From Sipunculus nudus (taxonomy: Eukaryota > Annelida > Sipuncula > Golfingiida > Sipunculidae), in assembly GCA_026874595.1 (NCBI GenBank), contig CM049315.1, positions 76,150,401-76,214,400 of the forward strand: a stretch of DNA of 64,000 nt. Direction: 5' to 3'. The notes under the pieces were generated by a model. The model did not search any database. It had not been told where the DNA came from and was given only the letters and a program-made list of their open reading frames with translations. Position numbers and translations under genes: made by a program. Positions 13,301 through 25,300 of the stretch are shown here, piece after piece. Positions within the stretch are counted from its first letter, which is position 1, and each line of letters opens with the position of its first letter.

Positions 13301-16300
13301 GTGTGTTGCATATTAGCATGGATGTCTGCAGCCAAAAGTATATGTAGGTGGCACCACCTGCCAAAAAAATCCAGAAAGCTAACCAAGATGTATAAACACG
13401 CAATATTTTAGGCAAATAAGTCAAACCACTACTGAGATATGAGTGATTTTAGCCCATGGCAGACAAACAGACGGACGCTGTGCAAAAATGGTTGCAGGTG
13501 GCACCACCAGTTTATTGTATGATATAAAGCTACCCAAACGCTTCACTGGTGCAAAATTGGTTGCAGGTGGCACCAACAGTTTTGGGTATGATAAAGAGCT
13601 ATGTTAGATCTATACACATGCAAACTTTTGGCCCAATCGGTCAAACAGTTCCCAAGACATGAGCTTGGATGTCTGCAGCATAAACTAGAATGTAGGTGGC
13701 ACCACCTGTCATAAAATCAAGAAAGCTGTTCAGGATGTATAAACCTGCAAAATTTTAGGCTGATATGTGAAACCACTGCCCAGATATGAGTGATTTTATC
13801 CCATTGCAGACAAACAAACGGACGCTGTGCAAAAATGGATGCAGGGGATGGCACCAGTTTTGCATATGATAAAGTGCTATGTGAGATCTATACACATGCG
13901 AATTTTTCGAAAGATACGTCAAACCAGTCCGTAGATATAAGCATGGATGTCAGCAGCATGAACGTGAATGTAGGTGGCGCCACCTGTCATAAATCAAGAA
14001 AGCTATGAAGGATGTATAACCATGCCAAATTTCAGGTGAATAAGTCAATCCACTGTGGAGATATGAGTGATTTTAACCCAAGGCAGACAAACAGATGGAC
14101 ACTGTGCAAACATGGTTGCAGGTGGCGCCACCATTTTTTGTGTATGTTATAAAGCAATCCAAGGGCTACATTTGTACAAATTTTTTTTCCTGATCAGTCA
14201 AATGGTTCCTGAGATATGTGGGTTTATGTGTTGAAACAGACGCACAAATGGACGCTGGGCAGAGAGTAAAGGTCATTGGTCAACGCAAACTGGTTTAAGG
14301 CACCAGTTCACATGTGACCCAGTAATTGGTGTAAGTTTCGGAAAAATCAGTCCAGTAGTCTCAGAGAAGTTCTCCGGTAACGAACGCCGCGGCGGCGGAA
14401 CCCAGTCCAAAAACATAGTATCCGCAAAACTTCGTTTAGGCAGATACAAATATGGGAAATACAAATTCAAATGACAAATACATACAAATGTTTACACAAT
14501 AAGTATGTGAATAAAAGAGAATATGAGGATGTGAATATTGGTACCTTTGCTGTGTGCCTCAGCTGTATGTTTTTCAGTTCCAGTGGCATTTCCCTCCACC
14601 ACCAGGGTATATAATCATTCATTGTGCCAAAAGTGATCCCACCATACCTGGAAAATAAAGTAAACTTAACCAGGGCATCGCAAAGCGAAGCATCCCCTGC
14701 ACGGGGCATAATTAGAAAAGGTGTATTACACATTATGAAAATATAGAGGGCATCTCTCTAGCCTTGACCTATGCTTCTGTGTCCTCAAACTAACTTCTTC
14801 ATCCATAGGTGGGTGAGCCACATGAGCAAGATGACACTGAAAGGTGTTGGTCAAACGGTTTTGCCTAAATTTGGTCCACAACCTTTTTCAAGAAGTGGGC
14901 CATGTGGCTGTTACCTTTAATTTGACCCTGTGATCTCAAATTGATGGGGTTTTTCATCCATAGTTGAGTGAGCCATATTTGCAAGATGAAAGGTTTTGGT
15001 GAAACTGTTTTGCTTTATAATATGGGTTCAAAAGCTTTTTCAAGAAGTGGGCTCGTCGGCCATGATCGACCTTTGACCGGTGACCTCAAAATTGATAGGG
15101 GTCTTTATCCATGGGTGGGTGAGCTATATGTGCAAGATGAAAGGTTTTAGTCAAACAGTTTGGCTTTAAATGGGTCCGTAAGCTTTTTCAAGAAGTGGCC
15201 GGGCCGGGCCCTTTTGCCATGACCTTGTGACCTCAAAATTGATAGGGTTCTTCATCTATGGGTCGGTGAGCAATATGTGCAAGATGAAAGGTTATGGTCA
15301 AAGGTTTGGTTATAAACCGATCCACCAGCCAATTCCGGATGGACAGCTAGATGAACAGAAGGTCAGATGGACGGAAGCATGAACGGAGGCGTTACTATAT
15401 CCCATGCACAACTACATTGTGAGGGGATAATAAATGTGTATGTGTTTCTAGAGATACATTTTTAGGGCAGGGCATTTTTCCTGCCTTTTCACTTCAGGTT
15501 ATATTATAAACTACATCTTTGAAGGTCTAACAAATAGAGGAAAAATGCTAAAAAAATAAAAAAAAAATCCAGGTTGCACCACCAGTTTGCAGGAACTGAT
15601 GAAACACCATATGATCAATATGCATGCAAAGAATCATGATAATCAATGCATTAGTTATTCAGATACTGGAGCTTTTGTATCAAATTTTGAATTATTCTGG
15701 GGGGGGGGGGTACTTGGGAGCCCTATAGCTCAGACGATACAGGTAACAGAGGCCTAATTTCAGGTTTCCAAGTATATGGGCCAAGGACCTCTCTGAATTT
15801 CAGGTAAAAAGATTCCAGGTCCAGATATTAAAATTTGTGCCCTTTAAATAAGACCTAATCTTTGAAAGTCTCGAAAATATAGAAAAAAATCATAAAAATT
15901 TGAAAAATCACAGGTGGCACCACCAGGCTGCAGGAACTGATGAAACACTCTAGGATTGATATGCATGCAAAGAATCATGATGATCAATGCATTAGTTATT
16001 CAGATACCGGAGCATTTGATTTAATTATTCTGGGGAGTATATATGAGCCCCATAGCTTTGAGGATATTGGTAACAGAGACCTAATTTCAGGTTTTCCAGG
16101 AGATTTTTTTATGGACCTCCCAGTGAGTCAAGTTAGAATATATTAGGGCCTATGGTTATAATTTGTGCCCTGTCAACAAACAACCTCATCTTTGAAGGTC
16201 TCAAAAATAGAAAAAAATGCATAAAATTTAAAAAAAAATCCATGTAGAGCCACCAGTCTACAGGAACTGATAAAATTCTCCATGATGAATTTGCGAGCAA

Positions 16301-19300
16301 AGAATCATGGTGATCAATGCACTAGGTGTTCAGATACTAAAGCTTTTGTATCAAATTTTTAGTTATTCTGGGAGATATTTCTGAGCCCCATAGCTTGGAG
16401 GATATGAGGCTTAAGTCAAGAAGTTAAGATTTGTGCCTGGTTAACAGACAGACGGACAGACAGACAGATGGACAACAGACAAATAGTGACTGCTATAGCT
16501 CAGAAGACTTTCAGTCAGCTGAGATTAAAATAATAATGATGGAGATATCTTTTTATTCTGGTGTGAGTCTGTGTTACACAGAATGTTGGGGATACCTTGC
16601 ATTCTTGTTCATGTCTGGTTTATACAGGGTAATGGAGATATTTTTTTTTATTCTGGTGTGAATCTGTGTTACACAGAACGTTGGAGATACCTTGTATTCT
16701 TGTACATGTCTGTTGTATACAGGGTGATGGAGATATCTTTTTATTCTGGTGTGAGTCTGTGTTACACAGAATGTTGGAGATACCTTGTATTCTGGTACAT
16801 GTCTGTTGTATACAGGGTGTTGGAGATATCTTTTTATTCTGGTGAGAGTCTGTGTTACACAGAATGTTGGAAATACCTTGTATTCTTGTACATGTCTGTT
16901 GTATACAGGGTGTTGGAGATATCTTGTTATTCTGGTGTGAGTCTGTGTTACACAGAATGTTGGAAATACCTTGTATTCTTGTACATGTATGTTGTATACA
17001 GGGTGATGGAGATATCTTTTTATTCTGGTGTGAGTCTGTGTTACACAGAATGTTGGAGATACCTTGTATTCTGGTACATGTCTGTTGTATACAGAGTGTA
17101 CTTGGACTCATTCTGGAAAGTAATGTTTTGTAGTATATCCCCTGTGATGACCCTGAAGTCTGGGGGTGACTGGAATCCATCACTTCTACATTCAAAACCA
17201 GAGTTATCCTCCTTACATGTGCAGTTAGGGTAGTAGCGATTGCGATTATTCTGGAGTTGCTGCTGGGCTGTTAGAATAATCCAAAAATCAGTTATTTATA
17301 ACTAATCAATTTTCAAAAAAAACCTCACATATATAGAAAATATATGTTTGTATGGAGAATCAGCACCTGAATTTTATATCTAACTGTGATGATTTTCTAT
17401 GGACTTATATATTAATCATCAGTTGCTTCAAATATATAGTATTTTCCCACAGAAATACACAAATCTCACTCTAGATGTCATCCAACATAATAAAGATTAA
17501 ATCAACATCAAGGTACATGATCTTGGATTTTCATTTTAACTGAACTTTAATATGATAAACTAATATATCACAAGAAGAAAGACTTTTTTATGTATTTTTA
17601 AGTATCATATACTGCAATGATAATTAGAGTGTTGAAATGATGTTACCTTTTGTTAGGCCTTGATCTTGACTGAACGGAAGGAGACCATTAATTAGGTCAG
17701 CCATATCATCAAAAAACCCTGTGATCAAGCCATACAGGCCTGGCTCCTGGCCTTTTGGGCGGTTCAGAGGGTAGAACACAGACTGACATTCATCCGAGTA
17801 ATACCTGGTCACATTGTCTGCAGACAGGTATCTCCAATCAAGGTTTGTTATGTTCACAAACGAGTTTCTTAAAGTACAGACAGCACCAATGCCAGCAGGC
17901 CATTTGAAGGTTTTTATGAGATCCTCTGGCCCTGCATCAGTTGTCCTTCGGCCAGTGTATCGGTGTTGGTGGGAATATGGCATAAACACCCCATACTCAG
18001 TTACATTGTAGTACTGTGTGGGGCTTAAGGTGACGGGAGGATTATCTGTCACTTGTGGTTGTGTGACACCTGTTGTCATGGCAACAGTGACAAGAGTACA
18101 AGGTAACACAATCATAACAATCAGAGTTTTCCAGTTTCTATATGTATAGAGCACTCTTTTCCCTAAGCATGCAATGAACTGTTGCCAGTGCAGCCTGATT
18201 CCCTTCACTTTGTATGAACCTGCTCCATGGCATTCATCCAATCCCTCCAGGTCACTCCCTGAAATATACAACATCATATCTGCATCACAGACTATTCATG
18301 TTACATCTACAACAAGAATCCCAGTAGACTAATCCAGACGACTTTTTCATGACCTAACATATCAAGTGACCCATTGGTCATGACACTCAGCTGACTAAGA
18401 AGATATTCACAAAATGAATTTTTATCATCTCAATGCCAAAATTTGTAGAGGCTGTCCAGCTTAGCTCGGAGGATATAACAGAGACCTACATGTCAAGTAA
18501 GAAGATTCAAGGTGCAATGGTTACGATTTGTGCCCTGTTAACAGACATCTACATCTTAATGGTCTTAATAAATAGAGAAAAAATGTGTAAAATTTGAAAA
18601 AAAATCCAGGTGGCACCACCAGTCTGCAGGAACTGATAAAAAACTCCATGATGAACATGCATTTTGTTCAACAAATTGTTCTGGGGGGTTCATCTGAGGC
18701 TGAAAGCTCAGAGTACATGGGTAACAGAGACCCAATTTCAGAATTCCAAGGAGATTTTTCATGGACCTCCCTGGATGTCAAGATAGAAGATTCTAGGTGC
18801 ATTGGTTAAGATTTGTGCCCTGTTAACAGACAACTACATCTTTGAAGGTCTCAAAATTAGAGTAAAAAATGTGTAAAAATTGGAAAAAATGCAGATGGCA
18901 CCACCAGTCTACAGGAAATGATGAAACACTCCATGATCAATATGCATGCAAAGAATCATGGTGATCAATGCATTAGTTGTTCAGATACTGGAGCTTTTGT
19001 ATCAAATTTTTAATTATTCTGGGGGGTAATTCTGAGCCCCTTAGCTCAGAGGATATGAGTAAAAGAGACCTAATTTCAGGTTTCCTTAGAGATTTTTCAG
19101 GGACCTCTCTATATGTGAAGTAAGAAGACTCTAAGTTCAGTGGTTACAATTTGTGCCCTGTTAACAGATGACCATATCTTTGAGGGTCTCAAAAGCAGGG
19201 AAAAAAATTGTAAAAAAAATTTAAAAAAATACAGGTGGCACTACCCGTCTGCAGGAACTGATGAAACACTCCAAGATCAATATGCGAGCAAAAAATTATG

Positions 19301-22300
19301 GTGATCAATGCATTAGTCATTCAGATACTGGAGCTTTTGTTTCAAATTTTTAATTATTCTGGGGGGGGGGGGGGGGGGGGGCTGTTACTTCTGAGCCCCA
19401 TAGCTCAGAGGATATGGGTAACAGAGACCTAATTTCAGGTTTCCTTGGAGACTTTTAATGGACCTTCAAAGATATAAGTTGAAAGATTCTAGGTTCAGTC
19501 ATTACGATTTGTGCCCTGTTAACATATGACTGCATCTTTTAAGGTCTCAAAAATAGATAAAAAAGTGTAAAAAAATCGAAAAAATACAGCCGGCCCCACC
19601 AATCTGCAGAATCTGATGAAACACTCCGTGATCAATATCCATGCAAAGAATCATGGTGATCAGATACTTGAGCTCTTTCATCATATTTTTCATAATTCTG
19701 GGGGGTACTTTGGATCCCCATATAGCTCAAAGAATATGGGTAACAGAGACCTAATTTCAGGTTTCCAAGGAGATTTTTTATGGACCTCTCTGGGGGTTAG
19801 GTAAGAAGATTCCAGGACCAGCGATTACGATTTATGCCTGGTTAACGGACGTACAGACAGACAGCCAGACCACTTACAAAGGGTAATCACAATGGCTCAG
19901 ACGACTTTCAGTCAGCTGAGCAAAAAAAAATTCATGACCTTTTCCCCTGGGTTTCAGGTATTTCAACGCAAACTGTGGTTGTGGTAATTAAATTAAATTG
20001 TATTAAATATAAACTAAATTAATTAAATTGTAACTAATTTACCATCAGGGTTTCAGGTATTTCAATGCAAACTGTGGTTGTGGTAATTAAATTAAATTGT
20101 ATTAAATATAAATTAAATTATAATTAATTAAAATATAACTCATTTACCATCAGGGAGAGACACAGAGAGAGAGAGAGAGCAAATTGGCTGAGCGACATTT
20201 TTAGACAGCCTGCAAATAAAATTTCATGATTTTTTCAGGGTTAGAGAACCCTGTAATCCTGAGGATATAAGTTTATGATTACAATAAATAGTCATCACAA
20301 TATCTTCAACCCTGTCACTTAACTAAATAAGTCTCAGATCCCTGTTCTGGCTAACATGAACTTTTCCTACAATTACCACTCCAATTACTGCCTCCACCAG
20401 GAGGGTATGCAGTCATTCCTGATCATGTGTTTATTCACAACATAACTCCCGCAATCATGAACATAATCTCATTGAATTCAAGGGCATATTTGGGAAAGGG
20501 CCAAGGAAGAATCGATAAGATTTTGGTGTGGATCCGGCACATGATCCTTATCCAGGAACGTCATCAAGGAATAGTCACAAATCCACAGTTACTTATGCAC
20601 ATTTAATGAACCTTGAAATATGGGGCGAATCAGTGAATGAAAGAGGCTTGTATTCATTAGAATGCAGATTTTTAGTTATATCTTTTGATTCTTCGACAAT
20701 GGTTGAATAAGCAAAACTCTCATGATCAGATTTGGATATAAATATTACATCCTTCTAGACATCAATAAACTTATACTTTAAATCAAACCCTGCAACAAAA
20801 ATTACAAATCAGACCTTTGCAATAATTTCTTTCTCAAAATGGACTATTAATTAAGAAGGTAATGAAATGACAATAATGTATTATTTTTATGCCTTCTAGG
20901 TTTGATATGCACAGGGGCAGGAATAATCCCAAAGTGTTAACCTGTCATTAAGATACTGGAGCATATTTTTGGTCCTACTGGTTCTTCGGACCTTCTGCTA
21001 TAAAAAGGGTAACACCTAAACCTCTATAGGCTTCATTCTGTTTCTGACATGTCAACTTACCTCCAGAGATACTGTGAAGATCCGCAGTAGATGATGTTCG
21101 TGAGTAAGGACTGGCATCAAGAGATATGCTACGAAAGAATGCCCTCTCAGCTGAGGTCATGACTTTCTGAGGAATCCCTCTGGGTAGAGCAGAGGAGCTT
21201 CTCCTATGTGTCATCACTCCTGATCCCTGATCCTCCGACCCGGAGATTGACAGCTGACCTCTCTCCTTGTTTCCTGACCTGATGCTGAGGTCACAGCTAT
21301 CTCTGAAGCGGGTTGGCAGAGAAAACACTGGGTCTGTCAGGAAAACACAACCCATAAGTTTATTTTTAAAGAGACTATATCTGACATATATATTAAATCA
21401 ATCAAATACACAACTGTGACATGTCACTGTACAGTGGACACTTACAGCGGATAATATCATCTGCTTTAAGAGCTGCTGTGTGCATCTCTGCGCTGTTATA
21501 CTGAGCTAAATGAACCGTGTTCATGTGATTACTGAAGCAATGTAACCTTCAACTCCACTTTGATTACCTTTAATCCACATGAGTGCAGAAATTAACCCGC
21601 AAATTAAGTTAATTGGTCACCTTCAACAGACAATATAGGAAAGAAAAATATCAATTATATAACTCAATCCTAACATATGACCATATTTATTAAAACAAAA
21701 GATAGCCCGACTCATAAATCCACACACAATTTACACCCCTCTAATATCAAAAGTGATTGATTTTCTTTCCATTGAATTTCTTAGATGAGAAACACCTCCA
21801 TAATGTCAACATGAAACTTCTTATTTTATTTAAGGGATAAGGTACAAACCTTGCTTGATTTCGGTCTCAGTTTGGACCACTCTCAAGAAAACCTCTTCAA
21901 GAGAAGTGTCAGAGACACCATAGCTTCTAATTTTAAGCTTCTCTGAAAACAGATCAAGCTGGTCAAAAAGATGCCCAAAATCTACTGTATGAGTCTGGCT
22001 GAACGGGAGGATGTAGTGCAGCTCCCGTTTGTTTTCATCCTTGAGTTGTGCTGCAGGAACATTACACCGGATGAAGGTGGTGACACGAGATGTGCTGAAC
22101 GAGTCTTTGGCAGGAACCACTCTGTCAGAACCACTGATGTTGCTGCCACCTCCCAGAGAATGGGATGACCCATCAATGGCTGAAGCTCCTGATAAACTGG
22201 GGTTGGCTGAAGGACCAGATGATCCACTGTCTGAGGAATCTGAAGTTAAGCAATTAAAGGTACTCTAAATTATCTCCTGATACACAAGCCACTTGAAAGA

Positions 22301-25300
22301 ACTACCAAGTTAGTACTTGCTGATCTTAAAGAAAGATAAGCAAGCCAGTATTTAAAGTTATGTAGACCTAAATATACTGATGTTAAGACCTAAATATACT
22401 GATGTTTATACCTAAATATACTGATGTTAGGTGGACTTTTTATGGGGCTCTCATATTAGTTTTGAGGTCTTCAGTACCAATGACATCAATAAATTAGGTA
22501 TAAATGAGTCAAGTAATGAAATACAACCAAAAGGACCATTTTTGATAGTAGATTCTGTTATATTTGATGGGGAAAAATGTGACTATACAGAGATAATACA
22601 ACCATTTTAATACTGCAACAGGTAAAAGTGACCTTCTTAAATTTCCTCAGATTCATAACAAAACATTCCCAGCTACAAACAGGAGAGACAGTCACGCAGA
22701 GACATAACAGACACCTAGATGAACCATGTTTATTAGCTGTCTAGGTCAAACTTCCATCTACCCTTGCATATATACACCTCCTTAACTGTAAGTGGATTAA
22801 CCCATAGACACCCCTATTGTAATGAATCAACATTAATAAAGAACAGGAGACAGCTGGCTTTTCATAAGGTTTTAATCCCAGGTTCACTTGTCATTCCAGA
22901 CATACAACAACTCTGATGTAAACCATCAACACTGAATTTGCTACATTCTGGGATAACACAAAAAATTTTACATGGGGTCCCCACTTGTTTGATTACGATG
23001 ATGTGCATTTTAATACAACTGGTACCAAGTGTTGGTATAAAAGTTTGAGGGGAAGTCTTGTAAGGGCTCTACATGGTCAAGTATGAACGGATGAAACATC
23101 TGTCTGTACTAACTATTTGGATTTTCGCCAGTGGTTGGATTTACATCAAAATTGCTAAAATTGTCACCAGGCCTGGATTATTTAATTAGACCATTACTAT
23201 AAATGAGTAACCTGATGACAACTTTCCTGTGTTCGTTTACAATTAGTAAGCATACAAGTTTTTATGCTACGCTGGCACACTGCTTCCTATAGACATGGAT
23301 TTGTGAACATTCAGAGGTGCCAATTGGGTCCATGTATATACTGTATACAATTGCTATGGGGCCTTTTTAATTTAAGAGAAAAGGGGCTTATATTCATTTG
23401 CACATATGTAATAAGAGAATGCCCAAGGGGCTTGTATATATTTGCAAAAAAAAATGCCAAAGGGGCTGGTGTTTATTGCATATATGTATAGATGCAAAAA
23501 AAATGCCTGGTATATATTGCACATGTATATATGCAAATTTCAGATGGAAAAGTCAAACCACTGCTGAAATATGAGTGATTTTATCCCAAGGCAGATGAAC
23601 AGATGGATACTGTGCATAAATGGTTACAGGTGGCGCCACAATTTTTGCCTATGATGAAGAGCTATGTGAGATCTATACACATGCAAAATTTTGGCCCAAT
23701 GGGTCATACAGTTCCCCAGATATGAGCTATGATGTCTGCAGAGTAAACCTGAATGTAGGTGGCGCCACCTGTCATAAAATCAAGAAACTGTCCAGGATGT
23801 ATAAACCAGCTGATGATAAACCTGATGATAAACCCGATTAACTTAAAATGCAAACAAAGTTTTCAAACAAATGAAAGATATAGTTCCAATAATCTGGGAA
23901 TTCTGTACTAGACATTGTGTCTAGACGTCTAGACGCTGTGACTAGATGTCTAGACACATTGTCTAGACACCGGCCAGAGCAAGGTCAGTTGCCATGGTGA
24001 TGTCTGGACCCCACCTGTTTGTACTGAGTGACCTCTTGACTTGGCTGCTGAAACTCAGCATGTTGTCAAATCTGTTTTCAAACATAGAAAGCCTTTTTCA
24101 ATTGGCTACAATGCTTTTTTAAAGCTGAATTTACCCAATCTATTCTTATAAAGCTGGCAGAACCCTACCATAGAATAATTCTTGTAAAGTTTAAATCAAT
24201 CAGCTTAACAGTTTCATCATTAATTAGTGTATAAACTAGAAGAGTTTAAAATTACATTTTCGCTTGTAAAAAATACATCAATGTAGGTGGCGCTACCAAT
24301 ACCTCAATTTCAGATTTTACATATGTGACAAACATTGGTATAAAATTTAGTGATTATAGCTCTAGCTATTTCTGAGATTTTAATTTTAGTGTGCTTTTTT
24401 GGACAGGTGACTAAGTTCTACCTCCTGTAACTCGGCCAAAAATCTCCGAACTGAAACCATTCATATAAACTTGAGAGAGATTGTTCAAGGGATCATTTTT
24501 GTGAAATACTGGACAATTTGGCTGGACAGTTTTGGAGAAGAAGATTTTTAAAGCTTTTTTAGCTTTTTCCCTATAAAATCTAAGACTCTAGAAACCTATG
24601 ATTACTATGACAGAGCCCCACTTAAAGCACTGTATCTAACATGTTTTCATGGGTTTTTCCGAGTAGGGGAACTTGTGCCACAGTCAGAAAAGGCCAAAAC
24701 AACTGTTGTACAGTTTGGAGATGTTAGGTGTTTAGGTAGTAATGGAAAGGTAGATGGATTAGTCTTTTAATCAAGAATTCCAAGAATCTTCAGGCAGGTT
24801 CCATAGAGAAAGTCACTTTACAGTGTAGAAACAGACTCTGCACTGTCACTGCACTCTTTCAATTTTTGCGACTTCGCAGTACAATCATGGGCCTCGAAAA
24901 GTTCAGAAATATCGGCGCTGCTGAGAGAAAACTGGTTCTGACGAGGGACTCTTAAAGGCACTGCACAGAGTCCTGATACCCTCGTTGCCATTTAATGTCA
25001 TGTATCAACATGACTGGAGACAGCTGGTTTTTCATAAGGTTTTAATCCCAGGTTCACTTGTCATTCCAGACATACAACAACCTGGATGTAAACCGTCAAT
25101 ATCCCAATAGACGGGTAGTTATGAATATGGTCGCTAGATGGCGCATGGTATCAGGTATGATGTACAATCTTATAAAACCACAATATGCCTCACCTATGAT
25201 AAAGTAGGCTGTCCTTGAGGTCAGGGCAGGGGAAAAACTTCACTTGTCCACCAGTGAGCCTTGGGTTGGGATGGAATACTGTCTAGCCATTCAAAGCCTC

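Noticed and set aside
16571-17233. Long open frames on both strands (220 and 191 codons) with a 31-residue repeat
   Set aside because: They are produced by the 93-bp tandem array, whose length is a multiple of three. The minus-strand frame is not the exon 21 frame, and there is no start context or conserved domain.
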